47,378 nt of DNA from an uncultured Granulosicoccaceae bacterium (GCA_938007995.1 CALLLW010000012.1:1-47378), one strand, 5' to 3'; shown: positions 21,289 to 31,142, counted from the first letter of the stretch. A program made the numbers and translations. The notes: generated by a model not told the origin, from the sequence alone.

Positions 21289-23904
21289 ATGAAAAAATAT
21301 CTCTTCGCACCGCTCGCAGCGGTATGTCTCAACTGGACCGGGGCTGCAATAGCAGCAGACTTTGTTGCTGTTAGAATTGAAGCAGAAAACTTCACTTCAA
21401 AGAGCGATAGGTGGGTACTGACCTCGCCTGACAGCGTTCCGGATGCGCAACCTGACCCTGACCCTCCTCACAATGACAGCGCCAGTGGCAGCGCCAATCT
21501 TGAGCTACTCCCTGATACGCGCGTTACACATAACGACGAGATCTTCGGTGGTGCTGATGGAAATTTCTGGGGCGGACCGAGTGGCGGACCACGAATTGAC
21601 TACAACGTCGACATACCCGAACCGGGACGCTACTTTGTATATGTTAAAACATATTCAACAAACACTGAAGACAACGGCATTCACGTCGGTGTTAACGGAA
21701 CTACCCCGGAAAGTGGCAAGCGGGTTCAAATCTGCTCAAAACACAACTGGTTCTGGACCAGCGGCCAGCGCACCGATGAAAATCATTGTGGTGTCACCAA
21801 AACAATCTGGCTGGACTTCCCTGCAGCAGGAGTTAATACAGTCACTTTCTTTGCCCGCGAAGACGGCTTTGAAATTGACCAGTTCTTACTTTTGAAAGAG
21901 ACACATGACGGCTCTTTGAATTGCTTTCCTACATTTAACGACAAGCTCAGATGCAATGATGCAGTAACTAACGCAAGGGTGAGCGAAACTGATGTACCTG
22001 TTTCACAGACCGTCGATGGCAACCTGCTGACCAGTCCGCCTGAACCGGACCCGTCAACCGCCCAGGTTGATCTTGATATAGACATCGATACCAATGGTTC
22101 TGTGCATTTCACCGGTGACATCATTGCTTACCAGATTGAGGTGAGCAATATCAATACATCTGACACAGCTACTAACAGTCTGGTGAAAATTGATCTGCCC
22201 GCCAGCCTTGAGTTTTCCTCAAGCAGCGATTGCACCCTGGCAGGCTCAAGCCTGAACTGCGACGTCGGTGACTTACCAGCCGGTTCTTTGCATACACTTG
22301 CATTCACGGCAACTGCAATAACCGAGGGCAGCCATCGGGTTGACGCCCAGGTCACCGCGGAGGAGAACGATGCGAACAACAGCAACAACACCGAGTCTGC
22401 CACTGTAACCACACAGCAAAGCGTACCGGATTTTGAAGCGGGCATTTCCCTGGCACAGCGCTCAAACGCAACAGCACTCGGTGATGTGAATCAGTACACG
22501 GTCACCATTGAAAACAACGGCCTGCAAGCGATCGATTCAGCAGCGATTAGCGTTACAACAGATGATGGATTAGCGGTGCAGGACTGCAACCCTTCCTGTG
22601 CAATACCAACAGTAGCCTCAGGTGAGTCAACGACAATTACTTTCCAGACCACTGCGATAGAGCCAGGTGTTCACAACGTAACAGCGAATCTACAACTGGC
22701 CGATGATGCCGACAGCGTTAATAACACAGCGACTTTAAACGAACTGGTCGTGGAGCCGATTGTCGCACTTGGCACTGACAACGCGATTGTTATTGAAGCT
22801 GAAAGCTTCAGCCGCTCCTCTGCTGCTGCAACAGATAACGCGCCGCAGTGGTTTGTAATTGACAATAACTTCCGCCCGCTTGACGAACAGCTTGACCCGG
22901 ACAATGCCTCCCCGGTAAGCGTCAGCGGCAGCGCATACATCGAGGCACTTCCAGACTTAAGAATCGATAACAATGCCGCGACCGTGCCCGGTGCATCCAA
23001 CTTCCCGACCGGTGGCATTGGTGCAACCGTTACTTACCAGACCTACTTCAGCAAGGCTGGCACGTATCATATCTATGCGCGTGTACGCTCCAATAACAAC
23101 CAGGATTCAAGCCTGCACGTCGGGTTAAACAATCTGTGGCCACAAACCGCTGAATCAGTGTCTGTTTGTAATTCAAACGGCGACTGGCAGTGGACTAACA
23201 GTTTAACTAACAACGGCAGCTGCGGCACATCGGGTGGTGCAACGATTCAGATTGAGTCACCCGGCGTGCATACGCTGATGATCTCACAGGACACAGATGG
23301 CCTTGAGCTGGACAAATTGATCCTTAGCAAAGATGCATTACCTGATCTCAATGGTATAGGGCCACTGGCATCCACTGTCGATCCAACTCAACAGACAAAT
23401 ATTGGTATAAGCGCTGAATTGCTCAACGATCAATCAAACCCGGATCAGGCAATCCTTACAATTGTCCTGAACAATGAAAGCAGCACTAATGCTTCAGGTG
23501 TGACCGTATCGATCAACGGTATAACAAGTCAGTCATACGCTGCAGATGGGTTCGATAATTGTAGCAACACCGGATCATCGCTTGTCTGTACGCTTGCAGA
23601 ACTTGACGCCGGCCAACAAGCAACAGGCACAGTACAATTTGATACTGATGATTCCGATAACCTGGAAGTCAGATCTGCTGTTGACTCCATACAATTTGAC
23701 GTCAACGAACAAAACAACACGACAACTGCTGGCTTAAACCTGTCTCAATCGCCCAACAGATCAAACATGCAAGCCAGCTCCTCCGGCGGTGGTAGCATGT
23801 CTGTATGGCTAATGCTGTTTGCACTACTTTTACTCGGGTTCAGGACAAGCTTTTATTTTAATTACAGTGCTGCAGTAGCTAACACACATAATATAGACGC
23901 TTGA
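21289..23904 (+). CDS. Secreted protein with two carbohydrate-binding-like modules, DUF11/CARDB-type repeats and a C-terminal anchor
   Basis: An 871-aa protein with signal peptide MKKYLFAPLAAVCLNW...AIAA (cleavage near 24). Residues about 28-205 and 500-690 are two homologous modules opening with IEAENF / IEAESF and containing SGSAxxExLPDxR and a PGRYFVYVKTYS/AGTYHIYARVRS strand. This layout is typical of CBM6/35-like galactose-binding folds. About 255-380, 385-490 and 705-830 are DUF11/CARDB-like beta domains (NNTATLNELVVEP, NNTTTAGLNL endings). The C-terminus has SSSGGGS, a hydrophobic helix (about 833-850) and Arg, resembling a GlyGly-CTERM sorting signal, but then continues for about 20 residues. 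Likely a surface glycan-binding or adhesion protein. The next gene starts 9 bp later. Confidence 0.75.
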   Translation: MKKYLFAPLAAVCLNWTGAAIAADFVAVRIEAENFTSKSDRWVLTSPDSVPDAQPDPDPPHNDSASGSANLELLPDTRVTHNDEIFGGADGNFWGGPSGGPRIDYNVDIPEPGRYFVYVKTYSTNTEDNGIHVGVNGTTPESGKRVQICSKHNWFWTSGQRTDENHCGVTKTIWLDFPAAGVNTVTFFAREDGFEIDQFLLLKETHDGSLNCFPTFNDKLRCNDAVTNARVSETDVPVSQTVDGNLLTSPPEPDPSTAQVDLDIDIDTNGSVHFTGDIIAYQIEVSNINTSDTATNSLVKIDLPASLEFSSSSDCTLAGSSLNCDVGDLPAGSLHTLAFTATAITEGSHRVDAQVTAEENDANNSNNTESATVTTQQSVPDFEAGISLAQRSNATALGDVNQYTVTIENNGLQAIDSAAISVTTDDGLAVQDCNPSCAIPTVASGESTTITFQTTAIEPGVHNVTANLQLADDADSVNNTATLNELVVEPIVALGTDNAIVIEAESFSRSSAAATDNAPQWFVIDNNFRPLDEQLDPDNASPVSVSGSAYIEALPDLRIDNNAATVPGASNFPTGGIGATVTYQTYFSKAGTYHIYARVRSNNNQDSSLHVGLNNLWPQTAESVSVCNSNGDWQWTNSLTNNGSCGTSGGATIQIESPGVHTLMISQDTDGLELDKLILSKDALPDLNGIGPLASTVDPTQQTNIGISAELLNDQSNPDQAILTIVLNNESSTNASGVTVSINGITSQSYAADGFDNCSNTGSSLVCTLAELDAGQQATGTVQFDTDDSDNLEVRSAVDSIQFDVNEQNNTTTAGLNLSQSPNRSNMQASSSGGGSMSVWLMLFALLLLGFRTSFYFNYSAAVANTHNIDA

Positions 23905-23913
23905 GTTTCAATC

Positions 23914-26097
23914 ATGTCAGCAATAAATCATATCTGTAGATACAAGCTGGCAGCGCTGTTTGCCACACTTTTACTGATCACTGGCGATGGCTACGCTCAG
24001 AACTGGACGCATCACAGCACCAGTGACAACTCCACCATCGTCAAACGGCACGAAACCGGCGCCGTGGTGAACGAAGATAAACTGTATGCTCTCGGTGGCA
24101 GGGGTAACAGGCCCGTGCAGGTGTTTAACGCAACTCAGAACAAGTGGTCAACGCTCGCACCATTGCCGATGGAACTGCACCACTTTCAGCCGGTTATTCT
24201 AAATGGCTATCTCTATGCGATCGGTGCATTCACTTGTTGTTACCCGAATGAGCCCACGATAGCAGATATCTATAGATTAAACCTGGCTAGCAATACCTGG
24301 GAAACACACGGCAGCATTCCTAACACAAGACTGAGAGGTTCTGCAGGTGCCGTTGTACATAATGACAAAATCTATCTGATCGGCGGCAACACTGATGGTC
24401 ATTCCGGTGGAGCGGTTGCATGGCTGGATGAATACAATCCGGAAAACGGTGAATGGCGCACTCTACCAGACGCACCCAATGCCCGTGATCATTTCAATGC
24501 AGCCGTGGTCGACAACAGATTAATAGCCACCAGTGGCAGGCAGACTAACGTCAGCTTCGGTGGCATGGTAGCCGCAACTGATGTCTACAACTTTGACAGT
24601 AACACCTGGACCAGCGTCGCTCCCATCCCTACTCCCAGAGCAGGCGCAATGCTCGGTGTCAGCAACGGTAACGTTATTGTTATTGGTGGTGAAACTGACA
24701 CACAAGTGCAGGCGCACGATCAGGTAGAGGCGTTTCAGGTGGCTACCGGCGAATGGCGAAGCCTGCCTGCACTAATTGAGGGGCGCCATGGTGGCGCAGG
24801 TGGAGTGGTCGGTGATACCCTGCATGCGATTACCGGCAATCTGAACAGAGGTGGTGGACAGGAAGTGACCACCCACGAAGTCCTTAACATCTCAGACACA
24901 GATAATGACGGGCTATTTGATTTTGAGGATAGTACCAACAACTCTACCATTGACTCCGATGGCGATGGCCTGACCGATCAGCGCGAGTCAACGTTGCAAA
25001 CCGACCCAATTAACCAGGATTCGGACGGCGATGGACTGACAGATGGCGAAGAGGTTAATCAGTACAGTACCAGCCCTTTATCTGCTGACACCGATAATGA
25101 CGGACTGTCAGATATAGACGAAATACAAACGCACAATACAAACCCTGTTCTAGCCGACAGCGATAGTGATTCGCTCAACGACAGTGATGAACTCACCCGG
25201 TATTTCACCGATCCGCTATTGTCTGACTCCGATAACGATGGCTTAAGCGATAGCGAAGAAGTACTGACACACAGTACTAACCCGAACGCCTACGACACAG
25301 ACCTTGACGGGCAATCTGACGCCACCGAAGTCGCAGACGGAACCAACCCGGTGAACGAAGATGAAGACAACGACGGCATCTTAAACACCGTTGAAGGCAA
25401 CATCGACACAGACGGCGACTCTATACCGAACTTTATGGATCTTGACAGTGACAACGACGGGATCCCGGACATCATCGAAAACAGACGGGCCGACAATGAC
25501 AGCAACGGTATGCTGGATGCCTCAGATTCCAGCCCTGCAAGTGATGTACTCTTTGATGCAGATCAGGACGGTATTAACAATCTTTTGGACCTTGACTCCG
25601 ATCAGGATGGTTTGACAGATCTTCTGGAAGCAGCACAAAGTAACACCACCGCCACTGTCACTTTGTCAGGCAATGACTTTATCGATACTAACGCGAACGG
25701 CTGGCACGATAACTACGAGGGATTATCTGTTGCGGATACAGATGCAGATGCAACTCCGGACTTCCTCGATCTTGACAGCGATGACGACGGAGTTACCGAC
25801 CTGCGCAATAGTGGAATCAACGACGCTGACAACAATGGCAAAATTGATGATGTTATCGACAACAATGGAGATGGTCTTCACGACGATCTGACAACACTTC
25901 AACGTGTAGTTCCCGGTAACGAATCAGGTAGCGCTTCTGGTAGCAGTTCTGGTAGCGCTTCTGGACAATCAGCAATGCCACCAAGCCAGGGCGGTGGTGG
26001 CGGCGCGCCATTCCTACCAGTGGTGCTGGCATTCTTCGCACTTGTTGCTAGGCAGCAGCGTTCGAAGTTTCGAGTGTCCTGTCGACAAAGCCGATAA
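23914..26097 (+). CDS. Secreted Kelch-propeller protein with thrombospondin type 3 repeats and GlyGly-CTERM-like tail
   Basis: A 727-aa exported protein. The signal peptide ends at GDGYAQ (about 29). Residues about 35-325 contain six Kelch-type blades (for example LYALGG, IYLIGG, VIVIGG plus W motifs such as NKWSTLAPLP, NTWTSVAPIP). From about 327 to 640 come roughly ten calcium-binding thrombospondin-3 repeats (DSDGDGLTD, DTDNDGLSD, DLDSDDDGV). A Ser/Gly linker (GSASGSSSGSASG) then leads to GGGGGAPF, a hydrophobic helix and RQQRSKFR, a GlyGly-CTERM/rhombosortase-like signal. It is probably a surface-anchored adhesin or glycan-interacting protein cotranscribed with the preceding gene. Its last 50 bp overlap the end of the convergent GT61 gene. 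Confidence 0.82.
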   Translation: MSAINHICRYKLAALFATLLLITGDGYAQNWTHHSTSDNSTIVKRHETGAVVNEDKLYALGGRGNRPVQVFNATQNKWSTLAPLPMELHHFQPVILNGYLYAIGAFTCCYPNEPTIADIYRLNLASNTWETHGSIPNTRLRGSAGAVVHNDKIYLIGGNTDGHSGGAVAWLDEYNPENGEWRTLPDAPNARDHFNAAVVDNRLIATSGRQTNVSFGGMVAATDVYNFDSNTWTSVAPIPTPRAGAMLGVSNGNVIVIGGETDTQVQAHDQVEAFQVATGEWRSLPALIEGRHGGAGGVVGDTLHAITGNLNRGGGQEVTTHEVLNISDTDNDGLFDFEDSTNNSTIDSDGDGLTDQRESTLQTDPINQDSDGDGLTDGEEVNQYSTSPLSADTDNDGLSDIDEIQTHNTNPVLADSDSDSLNDSDELTRYFTDPLLSDSDNDGLSDSEEVLTHSTNPNAYDTDLDGQSDATEVADGTNPVNEDEDNDGILNTVEGNIDTDGDSIPNFMDLDSDNDGIPDIIENRRADNDSNGMLDASDSSPASDVLFDADQDGINNLLDLDSDQDGLTDLLEAAQSNTTATVTLSGNDFIDTNANGWHDNYEGLSVADTDADATPDFLDLDSDDDGVTDLRNSGINDADNNGKIDDVIDNNGDGLHDDLTTLQRVVPGNESGSASGSSSGSASGQSAMPPSQGGGGGAPFLPVVLAFFALVARQQRSKFRVSCRQSR

Positions 26098-27430
26098 AGT
26101 CGTCAACATCAATGTCAACCGCCATATCTCGCAGCTGGACAACCCGCTCGGCCGGGTTGTCTGACGCGTTGTTGGTGTTGACGCTTTTCGCCATAAATTG
26201 AGCGTAGTCTAAATCGGCTACAGCACTTAACGCCCAATAACAAGGCACAATATAGTCACCAAATATTTCAATCACGCGCGTACCAGGCTTGCAGAATGCC
26301 AGGTTGGTCAGCCCTGCTCCATGCACTCCTATGACTACATCAACTCTTGACATCAATTCAGCCTGCTCCTCAACAGTCAATAGCTCAAACTGAACAGTTT
26401 CAAAACCACGCAACTTCAATGCAGCTACCAGGGCCGGCTCGTTAGCGATATTACGGGAGCCTCTCGCTAAACGTGAAATATAAACTCTGGTTGAAGCAAT
26501 TTGATCACCTGTGGTCTCTTCCAGAAAGCTATTCTTCAAAAACTTTACTACGTGAGAACTAAGACCTACTCCGAGACCGTGGTATATCTTATCGCCCTGA
26601 TCGTTCTTCAAGCAGGGCACTATCATTTTTTCAGCCTGATAAAAACAGGTATCGTCAGCATACACTATTCGGTTTGCCTCTATGCCCAACGCTTTAAGTG
26701 TTGCAAGCTGAAAACGAGAGTTTGCAGCCACGATGAAGTGGTCGATCTCATCCAGCATCAATCCACAGTCACTAACCAGCCCAAGCTTTGGCAATATATC
26801 CAGCATCCAGTGGTAGTAAATAGCAGAACTACGACCATCCAGGAAACATGCGGTCCCATTAAGCTGACAATTTTTAGCAGAGCTAATCGAGTGGTATGCG
26901 GGATGTACGTTACCCTTCACCTGCTCACTGATAACCTGCCTTTTACAGTCCATGGCCAGTGTGTTAACACCATCAAACCAAACAAAACCTTGCTCCGCTA
27001 CAGTACAAAACGCCTCACGTGCGTGAGTTTCTGTGTACCGAAATTGTCCATACGATTTTCCTGCAAGATTTCTCAGCGGCGCACTTAGAGACTTGCGCTC
27101 CTCATCAAAGCTTTTTAGTCGAATGACTTTTTCACAATCCTTCACCGATTTTATGAAACTCTGAATACTCGCAGCACTGAAGTATTTCGAATTGAGAGAA
27201 TCAGGAATAGCCCCCCTATAGCAGGACGAGGCATCTTCCGTCTCTCCAAGCGCTTCAAGACACTTACCAATATCATGTATTGCCGAGACTCGACCTGGCT
27301 CTAATACAAGTGCAGAGCAAAGCAGCGTTAATGCCGTTTCATACAATTGCCCGGCAATCAGCGCGCCGGCAATATTTTGTAATTCGCCGGCACATTTAAA
27401 AGAACTCTTCATACGATCGAACACAACCAT
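26048..27430 (-). CDS. GT61-family (DUF563) glycosyltransferase with N-terminal TPR-like region
   Basis: A 460-aa cytoplasmic enzyme. The first 75 residues form a TPR-like helical pair (ALTLLCSALVLEPGRVSAIHDIGKCLEALG). The GT61 domain runs from about 190 to 440: IYYHWMLDILPKLG is the conserved H-W motif, YISRLARGSRNI the central Arg-rich motif, and GVHGAGLTNLAFCKPGTRVIEI the signature block. GT61 enzymes transfer pentoses, GlcNAc or other sugars in surface-glycan assembly. It is the last gene of the operon that begins with rfbA, 35 bp after the sulfotransferase. Its 3' end overlaps the convergent Kelch protein by 50 bp. No strong Shine-Dalgarno is visible; Met7 (27412) is an alternative start. 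Confidence 0.82.
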   Translation of the reverse strand: MVVFDRMKSSFKCAGELQNIAGALIAGQLYETALTLLCSALVLEPGRVSAIHDIGKCLEALGETEDASSCYRGAIPDSLNSKYFSAASIQSFIKSVKDCEKVIRLKSFDEERKSLSAPLRNLAGKSYGQFRYTETHAREAFCTVAEQGFVWFDGVNTLAMDCKRQVISEQVKGNVHPAYHSISSAKNCQLNGTACFLDGRSSAIYYHWMLDILPKLGLVSDCGLMLDEIDHFIVAANSRFQLATLKALGIEANRIVYADDTCFYQAEKMIVPCLKNDQGDKIYHGLGVGLSSHVVKFLKNSFLEETTGDQIASTRVYISRLARGSRNIANEPALVAALKLRGFETVQFELLTVEEQAELMSRVDVVIGVHGAGLTNLAFCKPGTRVIEIFGDYIVPCYWALSAVADLDYAQFMAKSVNTNNASDNPAERVVQLRDMAVDIDVDDFIGFVDRTLETSNAAA

Positions 27431-27465
27431 TGTCGAGATGCGTGGCTCACAGGAACACTATTTCG

Positions 27466-28257
27466 TTACGCAGCTTTTGTATTCGCTAATCCGGACTGCG
27501 AAAAGAGCTCTTCAAAATGACTCTTACCTACCTGATAAAGTGCTTCATCCAGGCTATTTCGAGCGATGATCTCTTCGAATATTTCAGCACTGAGTTCACT
27601 GCGAATTTGATCTCTTTTTTCCTGTTGCGACATACTTAGGTCCTGCAAAACATTCGCTTTTACTTCACGCCCTCTGAAATCCGGAAACGCCGGCTTCAGA
27701 AACTCGCTCAGCAATGCCACTGTACGATCAAAATCATCAACAATGCCAACGAACTTTAACGACTTAATGAACCTTGATGCATTTTCAAACAGGGCTTCAT
27801 CGTCCAGCTTTGCGTGATCCTGAAATCGATCACGAAAACCATTAGACAACCTGATTGTTTGAAACTCTTCTATCGGGTTATTGCGTCGGCTGCGAAATTT
27901 CTCTCTGATATAGTCTTCCAGCGTACCTTTTGGTTCTTCGAGCCCCAGTTGTTTTTTACGTTCGAACAGATAAGCAGACTTAATTCGATCTATCGGATCA
28001 CGCAAAATCACTACCGGGTATACAACCCCCTCAATCTCTGGCAAAGGGGGAATGATCTGGTGTGATGAAAAAGCAATCTTATCCTGATTCTTGCGAATCA
28101 TATTTTCGATATCAACACACGGTATTATCCCGTTCGCTGAATCACTATCATATCCAAACCACTGATCTTTAAAATTATTTTTTAATAGTTGATCTATCGA
28201 GCTGCCGGCATTTTTAAACAGATGATAGTGAACTATGACGTTTCTTGTTTTACTCAT
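27466..28257 (-). CDS. Sulfotransferase (family 2-like, PAPS-dependent)
   Basis: A 263-aa cytosolic sulfotransferase. HYHLFKNAGSSID (10-22) is the 5'-phosphosulfate-binding loop that holds PAPS, and VILRDPIDRIKSAYLF (about 83-98) is the 3'-phosphate-binding motif with the conserved Arg and Ser. Family members move sulfate from PAPS to a hydroxyl of a carbohydrate. Position inside a glycosyltransferase operon indicates the acceptor is a surface polysaccharide or LPS outer chain, giving a sulfated glycan of the kind common in marine bacteria. Its ATG overlaps the stop of the upstream 945-aa transferase by 4 bp (ATGA), implying coupled translation. Confidence 0.85.
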   Translation of the reverse strand: MSKTRNVIVHYHLFKNAGSSIDQLLKNNFKDQWFGYDSDSANGIIPCVDIENMIRKNQDKIAFSSHQIIPPLPEIEGVVYPVVILRDPIDRIKSAYLFERKKQLGLEEPKGTLEDYIREKFRSRRNNPIEEFQTIRLSNGFRDRFQDHAKLDDEALFENASRFIKSLKFVGIVDDFDRTVALLSEFLKPAFPDFRGREVKANVLQDLSMSQQEKRDQIRSELSAEIFEEIIARNSLDEALYQVGKSHFEELFSQSGLANTKAA

Positions 28258-31091
28258 TGCAGAAACCCCTTAAACCTCTGCATACCATTCTCATCTGAAT
28301 AGATCCCTGCCTTTGACAATATCTTTCTCATACCCTTCAAGCCCTCCGCAGGTGAGAACAGAGACTGAGCCACCTGCTGTGAGTTATGTGACAAACGATT
28401 CCACGCCTCTTCGTCCTCGTTTAGCAGGCTTATGTATTCACACCATTCACTGACCGATTCAGCAATATAAGTACTTTGCAGATGCACCAACCCTGTACCC
28501 TCGGCAGATACTGATGTCATCACCGAAGGCAATCCGGCAGCCATGCAGTCAATAACCTTTCCTTTCAATCCTGCTCCTGAAAGTAATGGTGAAACAAACA
28601 CTCGTGCAGTTTGATAAACATCATCAGTGTCTTCGACAAATCCGACTACTTCAATGTTAGGTGATTCAAACGCTTTAAACTCATCCGGAACTTTACTGCC
28701 ATAAATTCGAAACACAATATCTGGCAATTGCTCTGTCAGCACTGGCATCACTTTCTTGCAAAAGAACTCCACCGCTTCAATGTTCGGTCGATGACCGTAG
28801 CCACCGAGAAATGCAATACCGTTACGCTCACTGAATGGTGCGATGTCGTTTTTCGCCTCCACCACCCAGGGGCATCTCAGGACGTTGCTTTCTTTCATCA
28901 CATGCGAAGTAATCACCGCACGCTCGGCTTCGGTATAACAGATCGCCACATCAGACCTGTCAATAACCTCAAGCTCTTTATCTTTCGTTTCAAGCGGGCC
29001 GGTAAAATCAATTTCTTCAGATTGCAGCTGCTCGCGCAGCTCTCGCAAAAAGTGTAAATCAGCGTTATTGAAAATTACTTTGGCGTTAGTGTGCTTTTCA
29101 ATCAGATCCAGGCAATCGGCTGCAACACCGTAACGCGTGATATAAACTGCATCAAATTCCTTACCTCGCTTGCTTAAGAACTGCTCCATTGTTTGAAAAA
29201 ACGGATAGTAAATAGCTTCAACGCCAAGTTTTTGTAGATACTGGGTATGCACACCCATGTGTGCGAAGTTGGCTGGTATAAACGTTAGTTTACAGCCCAG
29301 CTCCATCATCAGCTTCATTTCCTGAAAAGCAGCAAAACTACCAGCATCAGTATTGCGCTGAGGAGTGTTAGCATCGAGCACTAATACTCTGTAGTTATTT
29401 ATTCTGTCTACTTCTAGTTGTGGCTTGACTCCCTCCGTGCCATGCCTTTTATAATCCAGGAACCATTTTTCCCGAAACGTCGAACTATTGATTTCCTGAT
29501 ACTTCTTAATACCCGACCTGGTACTAGTGCCGTTGCTTTTGCCTTCAAAATGCACGACTTCAGAGCCTGGACAGTACACCGTTCTGTAGCCTGCTTTACG
29601 AATCTTGAATGCGAGATCTGTATCCTCGTAGTATGCCGGTGCGTACTCTTCGCTAAACCCGCCTACTTCCTTCCAGACTGGCGTGGCTACAATCAATGCC
29701 GCTGCAGACAAGTAGTCAGCATCCCGGCTGTAGGTAAAGCTTGGGTGAGAGGCATTCTTTCCCTTACCGTAGTTCCATGGAACACCTGACCCCCAAACAA
29801 TGCCACCAGCTTCCTGAAGGCTGCCATCAGGATAGATAAGTTTACATCCCACCGCACCTACATCATTCATCAATTGAAACATACTGAGAGCCTCATCTAA
29901 CCAGCCTGAAGTCACCTCTGTATCATTGTTCAAAAGACAAATATATCGGCCTTTTGCCTGCTTTACTGCTTTATTATTCGTTTTTACAAATCCAAGATTT
30001 TGTTCATTCCTGACAACACGAAGATTCTCTACTATCTCCTCAGCTGCAGTAGTCTCGTCAGACGATTGGTCATCAGCAAGAATTACTTCAAAGCTGGCTT
30101 TGTTCTGAGCGAGAATCAAAGATGCAATACAGTGGTAAGTAATTGCAAATTTGTCTTTTGCCGGAATAATGATTGAAACATCCGGGTACGTTACTTCGGG
30201 CAACTTTAGCTTTGAGTAACTCTTGCGGTTATGAAAACCACGGAGCACTTCATTGTGCGCCTGGCACAATGTAGCCAGCTCAATACCGCTGACCATACCA
30301 TCTTCCATAAACTGGGAAAGATGATTGTTAAGTGATTCATACCGAAACGCTGCATTACGCGATAATCCCGCATAGCCATTTGAGGTTAAACTATCGGTGA
30401 GATGTTCTTCAAGCGTTGTAATTGGATAGAGGATGTCTATATACGCCGTACTGGATAATTCACAGTCATTGGCGATAATTTCAAAAGTATGGGGCATTCC
30501 GTCAAACAGGTTTACCGGTAGCTGACAATGATAGTTGATACTACCACCAGCCTTATTTCTTATTGTGCAGGGTAAACGCTTGATATTATCGACCAAAACT
30601 TCAACACTGGCGGGTGATTTTTTCAGTTGGTCTGTATTCAGAAGCTGCGCTATGACAACACGCCCCTCGATACCCACTACTTCAGCAACACATTCACTGG
30701 TGATACCACACTTGAAGGAGTTTGTTGATATCAATACGCCAGTATGTTTTTCTCTGAGGAGAATATTGGTAACCGATTTAGTAAATATCTTACTGCTCAA
30801 ATCGACCGTAAATCCATGTTTTCCATCTCCATAGCCGAGTCTATGCAGATCCTCACGATAGATGTCCGCAACACCCTCACCAACTTTCTCACCACCGGCA
30901 AATACTTCGATCTCAATCGTTGCAGCCGAGTCGTTACTATCGATTACCCAGCCAGACAAACGCCGATTTTCCAGCGCATCAATATTACCCAGAAAATAGT
31001 GAGTAGTCGGCTTGATTAAGGTTTTTTCACTAAACAATGAGTCAAAAATCTCACGTGCCTTTGACTCGGTGCCTTTCTTTTTATCTTTCAC
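28254..31091 (-). CDS. Bifunctional-looking glycosyltransferase (GT2 plus GT4/GT1-like), 945 aa
   Basis: A large three-part protein. Residues about 30-225 are a beta-rich domain (RLSGWVIDSND...) of the kind found in front of some polysaccharide transferases. About 304-530 is a GT2 domain: VSIIIPAKDKF, DDQSSDETT, then LLNNDTEV (386-393) as the DxD-type motif, and a later YYEDTDLAFKIRKAGY catalytic-base segment. About 570-930 is a GT-B domain (RVLVLDANTPQRNTDAGS; late SPLLSGAGLKGKVIDCMAAGLPSV, cut here as the nucleotide-sugar site). It probably adds two sugars in succession to a surface glycan. It lies 51 bp after rfbA, in the same transcript, and is visibly more AT-rich than the flanking metabolic genes. 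Confidence 0.85.
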   Translation of the reverse strand: MKDKKKGTESKAREIFDSLFSEKTLIKPTTHYFLGNIDALENRRLSGWVIDSNDSAATIEIEVFAGGEKVGEGVADIYREDLHRLGYGDGKHGFTVDLSSKIFTKSVTNILLREKHTGVLISTNSFKCGITSECVAEVVGIEGRVVIAQLLNTDQLKKSPASVEVLVDNIKRLPCTIRNKAGGSINYHCQLPVNLFDGMPHTFEIIANDCELSSTAYIDILYPITTLEEHLTDSLTSNGYAGLSRNAAFRYESLNNHLSQFMEDGMVSGIELATLCQAHNEVLRGFHNRKSYSKLKLPEVTYPDVSIIIPAKDKFAITYHCIASLILAQNKASFEVILADDQSSDETTAAEEIVENLRVVRNEQNLGFVKTNNKAVKQAKGRYICLLNNDTEVTSGWLDEALSMFQLMNDVGAVGCKLIYPDGSLQEAGGIVWGSGVPWNYGKGKNASHPSFTYSRDADYLSAAALIVATPVWKEVGGFSEEYAPAYYEDTDLAFKIRKAGYRTVYCPGSEVVHFEGKSNGTSTRSGIKKYQEINSSTFREKWFLDYKRHGTEGVKPQLEVDRINNYRVLVLDANTPQRNTDAGSFAAFQEMKLMMELGCKLTFIPANFAHMGVHTQYLQKLGVEAIYYPFFQTMEQFLSKRGKEFDAVYITRYGVAADCLDLIEKHTNAKVIFNNADLHFLRELREQLQSEEIDFTGPLETKDKELEVIDRSDVAICYTEAERAVITSHVMKESNVLRCPWVVEAKNDIAPFSERNGIAFLGGYGHRPNIEAVEFFCKKVMPVLTEQLPDIVFRIYGSKVPDEFKAFESPNIEVVGFVEDTDDVYQTARVFVSPLLSGAGLKGKVIDCMAAGLPSVMTSVSAEGTGLVHLQSTYIAESVSEWCEYISLLNEDEEAWNRLSHNSQQVAQSLFSPAEGLKGMRKILSKAGIYSDENGMQRFKGFLQ

Positions 31092-31142
31092 TTAACAGCA
31101 GTTCCAAATTCAACAGCAATAATATTTTAATCACAGCCAAAA

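Noticed and set aside
26501..27088. 195-codon plus-strand reading frame
   Set aside because: Antisense to the GT61 domain, whose motifs are unmistakable.
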